A DNA stretch of 22,250 nt from positions 1 to 22,250 of the forward strand of contig DJRZ01000030.1 of assembly GCA_002440235.1 (NCBI GenBank). The letters run 5' to 3'. The notes under the pieces are model-generated. The model searched no databases, was not told where the DNA came from, and saw only the letters and a program-made list of their open reading frames with translations. Position 1 is the stretch's first letter; the number at the start of each line of letters is the position of its first letter. Below, one piece after another: positions 1 to 7,808 of the stretch. Made by a program: the position numbers and the translations under genes. Source of the DNA: Alphaproteobacteria bacterium UBA6347. GTDB taxonomy: Bacteria; Pseudomonadota; Alphaproteobacteria; CAAGCB01; CAG-977.

Positions 1-377
1 GAGAGAGGGGCTAGGGGCGCCGATCAAACGTCTTGGCCGCGGCGCAGAAAATCCTGAACGGTAAATCACGGGCGAGTGCGATCTGCGGTCGCTAATCCGC
101 TTCCGGACAAAGCAGAATGAAATTGTGCAAAGCTCTTTGAAATGGAGCGGCTATGGATAAACAGATAATCAACTTGAATGTTTTGCAATTTTATGATCTA
201 TTAGTTGTAATTAAAAAGTTGAAACGTCTGTTTCGATAAAATGGGAAAAAACTTTAAAAATAGCGGAAAGTGTCAGTTTTGCAATGCAAATTGCGCGTAT
301 GATCGGAAATAGATAGCGGCAGGCTGGCGAAATATAAAAAACGTTGAAGAATGGTTGCGAATATTTAAAAACAAAGG
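1..377. other. Leader region of the helicase island, no supported gene
   Basis: The first ~120 bases are GC-rich like the rest of the chromosome. From about 165 the sequence turns clearly AT-rich, so the left boundary of the acquired DNA may lie between. Two short reading frames run in from the left edge (stops at 55-57 and 62-64). Either could be the last codons of an upstream gene, but neither gives a recognisable protein. The AT-rich part holds repeated promoter-like and palindromic elements, listed separately. No tRNA or recombinase remnant was seen. Confidence 0.5.
180..303 (+). promoter_or_regulatory. Putative promoter/operator region of the helicase gene
   Basis: The ten-base word GTTTTGCAAT occurs twice, at 180-189 and 276-285, each followed by TATGATC (192-198 and 298-304). 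The second copy is part of the palindrome TTTGC-AAT-GCAAA at 278-290. A -10-like TATGAT lies at 298-303, about 75 bases before the gene, and the palindrome sits where a repressor would block RNA polymerase. A second candidate is TTGCAA at 183-188, 17 bases, then TGTAAT at 206-211. What is seen is the repeats; promoter and operator function is inferred. Confidence 0.35.
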
Positions 378-3300
378 ATGTTTCAGCTCGTGGATAGCAA
401 AAAGTTGGATAAATGGGTCGATCTGTTATTGGATACGGGAAAACGAAACAATCTGATTAATTTTAAAGATACAAAAATTTCGACCGTAGAGGTGTTGTAT
501 CCCTCTGCGGATGTTGTGTTTGAAAAAATTGACGGTTCAACTTCTTTTGAAGTTTTTGATCCGAAAATTGTTGAAGAAGAGGACAAAACGGAAGAGCTTC
601 CCGAAACGGATGCTCAACAGATTAAAGTTCAAAAAGAACCGGAAATTTCAAACGAAAAAAACGCGTTTCTTGCTAAATATTCTGGAAAAATGAAACGGCG
701 GAATCAGATTTTGCTTTATGGTTCGACAGCAAATCCGATTGTAGCTGTGAAAAACATTGATAAAAGAGCCAGATCGTTTGTTGAAGAAACAGGGGTTAAT
801 GTTGCTTATATGGCATTTGGCTTTATCTATTGGAAGGAAAGTGATGCTTCAAATAATATCTTTCGCGCACCTCTTTTGCTTGTTCCAATCCGGTTGGAGC
901 AAGCTTCTGCACTAGAACCGTATTTTATCAAATCAGCGGAGGAAGATGTCATTGTCAATCCGACTTTCGCTTATAAGATGGAAGCCGAATATGGGGTAAA
1001 ACTCCCTGATTATGATGATGACGGATTGACAGCCTATCTTAAAAAAGTCGCGAATCTTGTGAAAAGGTTGAAGTGGACGGTTAAAGCTGAATGCAAGATA
1101 GGTCTTTTTTCATTTTTGAAAATTAATATGTATCGGGATTTAAAAGATAATGCGGCGAAAATCCTTTCAAACCTGAATGTTCGTCAGCTGATGGGGGAGA
1201 AAACCGGTACGGAAGAAACAAACGGAAATAACGGGGCAGTGATACCGACGGCAGATCCGTTGATAGGTATGCATAATGTTGTGGATGCGGATTCCAGTCA
1301 AATCGAAGCAATTGAAATGGCTAAGGCCGGAAAGAATTTTGTTTTGCAGGGACCGCCCGGAACCGGTAAAAGCCAAACGATTACCAATATTATTGCCGAA
1401 TGTCTTTATAACGGGAAAAAGATTCTGTTCGTTTCTGAAAAATTGGCCGCTTTAAATGTGGTTTACGACAAATTGAAACAGGCGGGACTGGCTGATTTTT
1501 GTTTGCAGCTTCATAGCCATAAAGCCAATAAAAAAGATGTGATCGCAGATATTTGCCATACACTTCATATGGGAAAAAGCGCCGTTTCCGTCAAAGCCGG
1601 AACGGAAATCGCCATTAAGACAAAAGCACAGCGTCAATTGGACGCCTATGCCATAGAGCTGCATAAACAGCGCCCCGGTATTGAAAAAAGTCTATACCAG
1701 CTGTTTGAAGTTTATGCCGCGCTTCGCACTGCGCCGGATGTTGAATGGGGGATTCTGCAGCTTGCTTCCAAAGGCGCGGCGTATCTGGCAGAAACAACGG
1801 TTCTTTTAGAACAATACACGGATTATATTCCGTCCGTCGGGTACGATTACAAAAAAAATCCATGGTACGGTTATGTAGATCAAGATACATCGTATCAATC
1901 GAAAAATAATGTGAAAAACGATTTTTCCGTTGCCATTCGCTTTTTGCGGGCATTGCTTCCCTTGCTGCAGGATGTTTCCGAAAAATATGACGTACAATGT
2001 GACAGCATAAAAAAAGCTCATATCTGGTGCTCGTTTTTCAAATTTGTCGGGGCAGCTCGATTGGTTACACCAGCTCTTTTAAATAAAAAGAATTTTGATG
2101 AAGTGAATTTTGTTTTAGAGAAATTGCGGTCGTTAAGTTCGGAAGTTCTCGCTATTCATTCAGCCTTAAGTTCAAAATTTGATGACGATGTTTATAAACT
2201 GGACGGTGCCGCGTATCTTAAAAAATTAACAAAACTGTTCGGCGGTTTGTTTTCCAGACTTTTTAACGGCGAATATCGACAAATCGTTTCAGAGTTGCGT
2301 TTGTGCAAAAAAGACGGAAAGAAACCGCCCTACCGCGAAGCGGTCGCGGCGATGGAACTGCTGGCCGCCTATCAACAAAAAAATGCGGAGTATGCGGAGA
2401 AGGAGGCGTCCGTCAAAACATTTCTGGGGGAAGCTTATACAGGGATTGAAACGGATTGGGATTATGTAACCGGTCAAATGACGGTGTTGGAAAAACTGTT
2501 TTCAGATATCGTTTCTTTCGGCGCATTGAAGAATTTATCTGATTTGTCCGCTGAACAGGAAAGCTTCGCGGCATATGTTCGGAATTTTGAAAAGGTTTTT
2601 ACGATTTGCGACGACGAAGCGGTCAACCGGATCGCCGACCGTTTTGACAAGACGATTTTGGATGTTTGTTTAGCCCCGTGTTCTCTGGTGGCGGAACGTT
2701 TGGATTGTTGTTTGCGTGAAATGGACAAATTGGATAACTGGCGTCATTTCAGAAACCTGCTTTCCAAATTGAATGACAAACAGGTCGTGCCGTATATTGA
2801 CGCGGCTATCGCCCGAAATGTTGAACCGGATAAAATCGTCGCCGCGTTCCAAAAACAGTTTTATTATCAGTGGATTGATTTGGTTTTATCCGAAACGCCG
2901 GTTCTGTCGGCATTCAATCGAGTGGCGCAGGATAAGGCTATACAAACATTTTCAGAAAAAGATACGGAACAGTTTGAAATAAACAAAGCCAAAATTCGCG
3001 CGAAATTGTCCGCCATGCGGCCGTCGCTGGATATGATCGCTTCAGGAAGCGCATTGGCGGTTTTGCTGCGAGAAGGGGAGAAAAAACGAAAACAGAAAAG
3101 TATTCGTTCGCTGTTGATTGAAACGGAGGAACTGGTTCAGCGGATCAAGCCATGTTTTTTGATGTCTCCGCTTAGCGTAAGCACCTTCCTTGCTTCTGAA
3201 AACACACATTTCGACGTGATTGTGTTTGACGAGGCGTCGCAGATTTTTCCGCAAGACGCGATTGGCGCCATTTATCGAGGAAAACAGTTGATTGTCGTGG

Positions 3301-5012
3301 GTGATTCCAAACAGATGCCGCCCAGCAATTTCTTTAACGCCTCTATCGAAAGCGGGGATGATGATGAAGAATCCGGAGATGTGACGGATTTTGAATCCGT
3401 TTTGGATTTGTGTTCAACATCCATGCGGCAACTGCGGTTGCGCTGGCACTATCGCAGCCGTTACGAACAGCTGATCGCATTTTCCAACAGGAATTTTTAT
3501 GACAGTGATTTGGTGACTTTCCCGTCGTCAGTCTCCGATACGCGGGGAATAGGCGTGGATTATTATTATGTGGACGGCGTTTTTGACCGTAAAGCGCATA
3601 TCAATCGAAAAGAAGCGGAATTTGTCGTTGATTTGATTTATCAAAACATTGACAAATATCCGGACAGAAGTTTGGGGGTTGTCGCGTTTAGCATGGCTCA
3701 ACAGGAACTGATAGACAGACTGCTGACCAAGCGGCGGCAGAACACACCGGAAAAAGAAGTGTTTTTCAAAACCGACGGCGCGGAGCCGTTCTTTGTCAAA
3801 AATCTTGAAACGGTGCAGGGAGATGAGCGGGATACGATCATATTCAGCATCGCCTACGGCTTTGATACGCAAGGGCGTTTGCTGCATAATTTCGGGCCGC
3901 TGAACCGTGCGGGCGGTGAACGCAGATTGAATGTGGCCGTTACACGCGCGAAATGCAATGTGCAGTTGGTTTCCTCCATGCATTATACGGATATTGATTT
4001 GGAAAAAACATCGGCGGAAGGCGTGAAGCTGCTGCGCGAATATCTTGATTATGCGGAAAATGGGGCGGTTGCTCTGGAACGCGCGGTTACCGTCAATCCG
4101 TTTGACCAATTCGATTCCGATTTTGAGCAAGAAGTGTGCGATTTTCTGAGAGCGGAAGGATTTTCGGTGGATACGCAAATCGGTTGTTCCGGCTTCCGGA
4201 TTGATCTCGGTTTAAAACGTCCGGACAGTTCTGATTATGTTTTGGCGATTGAATGTGACGGCGCGGCCTATCATTCGGCCAGAAACGCGCGCGATCGCGA
4301 CCGTTTGCGACAGGAAATATTGGAACGAATGGGGTGGAAGTTTTATCGCGTTTGGTCAACGGATTGGTTCAGAAACAAAGCCATAGAACAACAATGCCTT
4401 TTAGAAGCGGCAAACAACGCTCTCAAAAATAAAACGGAAGAAAAATCATTGAATAATCCGTCGCCGGAGATGTTTGAAGAAGAGGCAAATGAACGGGGGG
4501 CGCAATTCCCGTCCTATAAAGCAGCTGATATTAATCAGTTGGCGCGCCGATACCCTGATAATTTTAAGGGAATGGTCAAAGGCGTTTTGGAAGTTGAGAC
4601 ACCTCTTTCAGAGGAGTTGTTGCTAAAGCGTACTGTTCATCTTTTCGGGCGTGAAAAAGTAACAGATGTTGTGCGGCGGGAGTATGAATGGCGGATGAAT
4701 GGATGCCGCAAATACGGCATCGTCCGTAAAAACGGATTCTTATATCTTGAAAATGCGAAAAAGGTTTGTTTCCGAAAAATCGGTGATTTGAAGCGTGATG
4801 TCAAACAGATCGCGCCAGAGGAATTGGCGGCGGGAATGTTGGAAATTATCAAGCAAAACGTTTCCGTTGATAAAAAAGGTTTGTATCAAATGCTGGCGGC
4901 GCAATGCGGAACGGCGCGTGTCGGCAAGACCGTCAGTGAAGCCATGGATAATGCGTTGATGCTTTTGACCGATCAAGTCGTTGAAGAGGATGGGCGGATT
5001 TCCCTCAAATGA
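378..5012 (+). CDS. DUF4011 / SF1 helicase / Vsr-like endonuclease / DUF3320 protein
   Basis: Giant 1544-aa cytoplasmic ATPase with a nuclease domain, probably acting on foreign nucleic acid. The N-terminus has the DUF4011-type motif (LLLDTGKRNNLINF). A superfamily-1 helicase core follows: Walker A GPPGTGKS at 325-332, Walker B DEASQ at 951-955, then GDSKQMPP, a WHYRSRYE motif, a VQGDERD motif and the C-terminal NVAVTRAK motif. Around 1250-1360 is a Vsr/MTES_1575-type restriction-endonuclease fold with ID at 1275-1276 and ECDG at 1292-1295. The tail from about 1390 resembles DUF3320. Proteins of this layout, usually 1500-2000 aa, are reported among helicase-Vsr antiphage candidates. The gene stands alone, is AT-richer than its surroundings and looks horizontally acquired. 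ATG 378 has AAAGG directly against it; GTG 390 would have a better-spaced ribosome site and also keeps the full motif. Domain calls are firm; the defence role is inferred. Confidence 0.88.
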   Translation: MFQLVDSKKLDKWVDLLLDTGKRNNLINFKDTKISTVEVLYPSADVVFEKIDGSTSFEVFDPKIVEEEDKTEELPETDAQQIKVQKEPEISNEKNAFLAKYSGKMKRRNQILLYGSTANPIVAVKNIDKRARSFVEETGVNVAYMAFGFIYWKESDASNNIFRAPLLLVPIRLEQASALEPYFIKSAEEDVIVNPTFAYKMEAEYGVKLPDYDDDGLTAYLKKVANLVKRLKWTVKAECKIGLFSFLKINMYRDLKDNAAKILSNLNVRQLMGEKTGTEETNGNNGAVIPTADPLIGMHNVVDADSSQIEAIEMAKAGKNFVLQGPPGTGKSQTITNIIAECLYNGKKILFVSEKLAALNVVYDKLKQAGLADFCLQLHSHKANKKDVIADICHTLHMGKSAVSVKAGTEIAIKTKAQRQLDAYAIELHKQRPGIEKSLYQLFEVYAALRTAPDVEWGILQLASKGAAYLAETTVLLEQYTDYIPSVGYDYKKNPWYGYVDQDTSYQSKNNVKNDFSVAIRFLRALLPLLQDVSEKYDVQCDSIKKAHIWCSFFKFVGAARLVTPALLNKKNFDEVNFVLEKLRSLSSEVLAIHSALSSKFDDDVYKLDGAAYLKKLTKLFGGLFSRLFNGEYRQIVSELRLCKKDGKKPPYREAVAAMELLAAYQQKNAEYAEKEASVKTFLGEAYTGIETDWDYVTGQMTVLEKLFSDIVSFGALKNLSDLSAEQESFAAYVRNFEKVFTICDDEAVNRIADRFDKTILDVCLAPCSLVAERLDCCLREMDKLDNWRHFRNLLSKLNDKQVVPYIDAAIARNVEPDKIVAAFQKQFYYQWIDLVLSETPVLSAFNRVAQDKAIQTFSEKDTEQFEINKAKIRAKLSAMRPSLDMIASGSALAVLLREGEKKRKQKSIRSLLIETEELVQRIKPCFLMSPLSVSTFLASENTHFDVIVFDEASQIFPQDAIGAIYRGKQLIVVGDSKQMPPSNFFNASIESGDDDEESGDVTDFESVLDLCSTSMRQLRLRWHYRSRYEQLIAFSNRNFYDSDLVTFPSSVSDTRGIGVDYYYVDGVFDRKAHINRKEAEFVVDLIYQNIDKYPDRSLGVVAFSMAQQELIDRLLTKRRQNTPEKEVFFKTDGAEPFFVKNLETVQGDERDTIIFSIAYGFDTQGRLLHNFGPLNRAGGERRLNVAVTRAKCNVQLVSSMHYTDIDLEKTSAEGVKLLREYLDYAENGAVALERAVTVNPFDQFDSDFEQEVCDFLRAEGFSVDTQIGCSGFRIDLGLKRPDSSDYVLAIECDGAAYHSARNARDRDRLRQEILERMGWKFYRVWSTDWFRNKAIEQQCLLEAANNALKNKTEEKSLNNPSPEMFEEEANERGAQFPSYKAADINQLARRYPDNFKGMVKGVLEVETPLSEELLLKRTVHLFGREKVTDVVRREYEWRMNGCRKYGIVRKNGFLYLENAKKVCFRKIGDLKRDVKQIAPEELAAGMLEIIKQNVSVDKKGLYQMLAAQCGTARVGKTVSEAMDNALMLLTDQVVEEDGRISLK

Positions 5013-5142
5013 TTTGAAGAACGGTTCGACGCGCCATTCAAAATAGGCTTTCTGTTTTTCAAGTTTTTCGCTTTCTCCGGAAAGGTGGGGGCGATGCCAA
5101 ACACTCCGGCAGTTCGATCGGACAATATTTCTGTGTAAATAC

Positions 5143-5220
5143 GAAAAAGAGCCAGTCGGTAGGGGGCTGGCTCAAGCCTCAGAATTTGGACACTGACCTA
5201 CCAGTCCTCTGAGGTCTTAT
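5143..5220 (-). ncRNA. Candidate small RNA, intrinsically terminated
   Basis: Read leftward, this stretch has a promoter just upstream, a folding body and a hairpin plus T-run at the end, which together make a small-RNA transcription unit of about 75-80 nt. The body can form a long-range stem CCTCAG (5214-5209) with CTGAGG (5182-5177), enclosing GGAC/GTCC. An alternative stem GACCT/AGGTC (5216-5212 with 5199-5195) competes with it. GGTAGG in the body is complementary to CCTACC in the terminator loop, so a loop-loop contact is possible. There is no convincing reading frame. I do not recognise the family; it does not read as tRNA, tmRNA or 6S RNA. The sequence elements are seen directly; transcription and function are inferred. 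Confidence 0.55.
5144..5173 (-). terminator. Intrinsic terminator of the candidate small RNA
   Basis: A perfect 7-bp stem GAGCCAG/CTGGCTC (5173-5167 with 5155-5149) encloses an 11-base loop. On the minus strand it is followed at once by five T residues (5148-5144). On the plus strand no T-run follows, so this terminates leftward transcription and does not serve the helicase gene. Confidence 0.7.
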
Positions 5221-5226
5221 TTACTT

Positions 5227-5256
5227 ATTATAATGGTGCTGGTGAGGAATAGTCAA
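5227..5256 (-). promoter_or_regulatory. Sigma-70-type promoter of the candidate small RNA
   Basis: On the minus strand TTGACT (5256-5251) is followed after 18 bases by a perfect TATAAT (5232-5227). This is the best housekeeping-type promoter match I found in the window. Transcription would start near 5220 and run leftward into the folded body. Confidence 0.6.
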
Positions 5257-5386
5257 TGTGAAGATAAAAGGCTGACTGTCCGATAGTGCGTCCGCCGGAT
5301 TGGAGTTTTAATGATGCCGCTATCTCGGGCACGTTCCCCAACCCTTGTTATTGACAGTATGATATCAGAGAAAGAAGAATGCAAGA

Positions 5387-5812
5387 TTGAAGAGGGAAGA
5401 CGACGCGAACGGCTTCGTGCCCGAGGCGGAGCTGCGCTACACTTATCTGATGCCGGAAAACTACACCGACGGTCTGGGGCAAAACGTTCATCAGAACAAC
5501 GCGCGAATGCTGACCGCGGCGGCGGTGTTTCATATTCGTCCCGACCGCGGCGGCGCCGGCGTCCGGCTGCGCCCGACCGCCGATTTGGGCGTGTCTTATG
5601 ATTTAATGGAGCCGCGCAGAAAAGTCGGCGTGTCGATCGGCGGCGCCGGTTACGAAATCAGAAACCGCAAGATGCCGCGTCCGGGGGCGGAAGGCGGCGT
5701 CGGCGTCGATTTCGCCGTCGGCGGCTGGGATTTTTCGGCGGGATACGATTTCAGCGTCCGCGAAGACTACCGGTCGCCCGCCGGAAAGTTGAAAGTCCGC
5801 TACGATTTCTGA
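5387..5812 (+). pseudogene. Truncated autotransporter, C-terminal beta-barrel fragment
   Basis: The fragment encodes about 140 residues matching the last part of an autotransporter outer-membrane barrel: a FVPEAELRYTYL-type strand, a YTDGLGQN segment, alternating Gly/aromatic beta-strands, and a final KVRYDF ending in the aromatic residue typical of barrel proteins recognised by the BAM complex. The passenger domain, signal peptide and most of the barrel are missing. The only available start is a TTG at 5387 with no good ribosome site, and recognisable homology begins within a few codons of it. A functional 12-strand barrel cannot form from this piece. The abrupt 5' edge beside AT-rich DNA suggests that island insertion or deletion removed the rest. 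Confidence 0.75.
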
Positions 5813-5896
5813 TTCCGCGGCGGCTGATTTTCCGCTTTCATTTATCCGGCGGGGGCGGTATGCTGACCGTCGCAACAAAAAAGGAAAAGGTCGCAG

Positions 5897-6841
5897 ATGT
5901 CTTTGCCGGAATTAAAGGTTTTACTGGCGTCGCCGCGCGGATTTTGCGCCGGAGTGACGCGCGCCGTCCAGATCGTGTCGATGGCTTTGAGGAAATTCGG
6001 AACGCCCGTCTACGTGCGTCACGAAATCGTGCATAATAAGTACGTCGTGCGAAAACTGGCGGACGAAGGCGCGGTGTTCGTTAACGAACTGGACGAAGTG
6101 CCGGACGGCGCGGTCGTCATTTTTTCGGCGCACGGCGTGCCGCTGTCCGTCGTCGCCGAAGCCGGACGCCGCGGATTGACGACGATCGACGCGACGTGTC
6201 CCTTGGTCGAAAAGGTTCACCGCGAGGCGCGGAAAAATTACGAACAGGGACGCAAGACGCTGTTGATCGGACATCAGGGACACCCGGAGGTCATCGGCAC
6301 GATGGGGCAGATTCCCGCGGGGGAAATCAAGCTGATTTCGACGGTGGGCGACATTTCCGCCGTTCCCGCCGAATGGGCGGACAATTTGGGGTACGTGACG
6401 CAGACGACGCTGTCCCTGGACGAAACGGCGGAGCTGTTGCAGGCTTTGCGCGCGCGTTTCCCGAACATTTTGAAACCAAACCGCAACGACATCTGCTACG
6501 CCACGACCAACCGGCAGAAAGCGGTCAAGGCGATCGCCGCGAAATGCGATTTGCTGATGGTGATCGGGTCGCCCAACTCGTCCAATTCCAAACGTCTGGT
6601 CGAAGTCGCCAAAGAGGCGGGCTGTCCCTGTTCCGTTCTGGTGCAGACGGCGGGCGAAATCGATTGGGACAAACTGGCGGACGTGCGCACGCTGGGAATC
6701 ACGGCGGGGGCTTCCGCGCCCGAAATTCTGGTGCGCGAGGTCATTGAAAAGCTGGGCGAACATTTCGCGATCGACGTGTCCGAATTTGTCGAAACCGAAG
6801 AAAAAGTCGCCTTTCCCCTGCCCGAAACGCTGAGGAAATAA
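5897..6841 (+). CDS. ispH: 4-hydroxy-3-methylbut-2-enyl diphosphate reductase
   Basis: Final enzyme of the MEP isoprenoid pathway: reduces HMBPP to IPP and DMAPP using a [4Fe-4S] cluster in the cytoplasm. At 314 aa it has normal length. The three cluster cysteines are present at C17 (SPRGFCAGV), C101 (DATCPLV) and C200 (NDICYAT). Substrate-binding residues are at H46, H79 and H129 with E131 in the GHQGHPE motif, plus the TQTTLS and GSPNSSNS motifs. The start at 5897 is preceded by an A-rich AAAAGGAAAAGG ribosome site. thrB begins four bases after the stop, so the two are co-transcribed. A weak promoter-like TATGCT at 5859-5864 lies upstream. Confidence 0.97.
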   Translation: MSLPELKVLLASPRGFCAGVTRAVQIVSMALRKFGTPVYVRHEIVHNKYVVRKLADEGAVFVNELDEVPDGAVVIFSAHGVPLSVVAEAGRRGLTTIDATCPLVEKVHREARKNYEQGRKTLLIGHQGHPEVIGTMGQIPAGEIKLISTVGDISAVPAEWADNLGYVTQTTLSLDETAELLQALRARFPNILKPNRNDICYATTNRQKAVKAIAAKCDLLMVIGSPNSSNSKRLVEVAKEAGCPCSVLVQTAGEIDWDKLADVRTLGITAGASAPEILVREVIEKLGEHFAIDVSEFVETEEKVAFPLPETLRK

Positions 6842-6845
6842 CCCG

Positions 6846-7808
6846 ATGGCGGTCTACACCAAAGTTTCACGGGACGAACTGACGGCTTTTCTGCGCGATT
6901 ACGACGTCGGCGCCTTGGTCGATTTTCGGGGGATCGCTTCCGGCGTTGAAAACAGCAATTATTTCGTGGAAACGACGGCGGGGCGTTTTATTCTGACGCT
7001 GTTTGAAAAACGCGCCAACCCCGCAGAGCTGCCGTATTTTTTGAATCTGATGACGCACCTGCATCGAAAAGGCGTCGTCTGCCCGCAGACCGTCGCCGCC
7101 GCGGACGGCGCGCCCCTGCGCGGCTTGAACGGCAAAAAAGCCTGCCTGACCACGTTTTTGAACGGCGCGTCCGTTTTCGACGTCACGCCCGAACATTGCG
7201 CGCAACTGGGAACGGCGATGGCGCGTCTGCATCTGGCGGGGGCGGATTACGCCGGATTCAGAAAAAACGACCTGTCCGTCGGCGGGTGGGGCGTTCTGCT
7301 GGATAAAATCGGCGCCGCCGCCGATACGGTCGAAACGGGGCTGGCGGCGGAAATGGCGGCGGATTACGCCGACATCGCGGCGAAATTCCCCTCCGGTCTG
7401 CCGCAGGGCGTCATTCACGCCGACCTGTTTCCCGACAACGTCTTTTTCGAAAACGGCAGACTGTCGGGCGTCATCGATTTCTATTTCGCCTGCAACGACG
7501 CTTTGGCGTATGAATTGGCGATCTGTCTGAACGCGTGGTGTTTCGACGCGGAAACGCGGGCGTTCGATCCGGCGAAGGCGCGCGCGCTGACGTCGGCGTA
7601 TCAGGCGGCGCGCCCCTTGACGGACGCGGAAAAAGCCGCTCTGCCCGTTTTGGCGCGGGGAAGCGCGCTGCGTTTTTTGCTGACCAGAACTTTCGACTGG
7701 GTGAATAGGACGCCGGACGCTTTGGTGACGCCGAAAGATCCGAAAGAATACGCGGCGAAACTGCGTTTTCACCGTTCGGTGCGCGACGCGGCGGTGTACG
7801 GCGTTTAA
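6846..7808 (+). CDS. thrB: Homoserine kinase (ThrB, aminoglycoside-phosphotransferase-like)
   Basis: Phosphorylates L-homoserine to O-phosphohomoserine in threonine biosynthesis. The 320-aa protein belongs to the APH/choline-kinase-like ThrB type used by many alphaproteobacteria, not the GHMP-kinase type of E. coli. The N-lobe contains GVENSNYFVET. The catalytic loop is HADLFPDN (H191, D193, N198) and the metal-binding motif is DFYFA starting at D211. The gene is tightly coupled to ispH. In many relatives rnhA comes third in this operon; here the next gene is convergent and its stop overlaps the thrB stop by three bases (7805-7807), with no terminator hairpin between. Confidence 0.95.
   Translation: MAVYTKVSRDELTAFLRDYDVGALVDFRGIASGVENSNYFVETTAGRFILTLFEKRANPAELPYFLNLMTHLHRKGVVCPQTVAAADGAPLRGLNGKKACLTTFLNGASVFDVTPEHCAQLGTAMARLHLAGADYAGFRKNDLSVGGWGVLLDKIGAAADTVETGLAAEMAADYADIAAKFPSGLPQGVIHADLFPDNVFFENGRLSGVIDFYFACNDALAYELAICLNAWCFDAETRAFDPAKARALTSAYQAARPLTDAEKAALPVLARGSALRFLLTRTFDWVNRTPDALVTPKDPKEYAAKLRFHRSVRDAAVYGV

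Larger units (their letters stand above)
5013..5386. other. Intergenic junction between helicase island and autotransporter remnant
   Basis: No intact protein gene is supported here. It holds a leftward small-RNA-like unit (5144-5256, listed separately). Between 5013 and 5140 the minus strand has an open frame with protein-like composition that runs on into antisense of the helicase; it has no visible start and is not called. ATG 5311 has a ribosome-binding-like GGAG at 5302-5305 and opens a frame of about 30 codons that then enters the autotransporter remnant out of frame, so it may be a broken gene head. A perfect TTGACA lies at 5351-5356 with AAGAAT 18 bases on (5375-5380). This mix suggests a recombination scar. 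Confidence 0.45.

Noticed and set aside
1..64. C-terminal end of an upstream gene
   Set aside because: Two frames are open to stops at 55-57 and 62-64, but neither translation is recognisable and the length is too short to decide.
3528..4178. 216-codon open frame antisense to the helicase
   Set aside because: It lies fully inside the helicase nuclease/helicase coding region, shows no motif and no ribosome site, and mirrors the codon structure of the sense gene.
5149..5173. Terminator for the helicase gene
   Set aside because: On the plus strand the hairpin is followed by AAGCCTC with no T-run; only the minus strand has the T-run.
5176..5216. Integron attC-like or insertion-sequence end
   Set aside because: The stems resemble such sites loosely, but there is no core RYYYAAC site, no transposase and no flanking target duplication; the promoter and terminator fit an RNA gene better.
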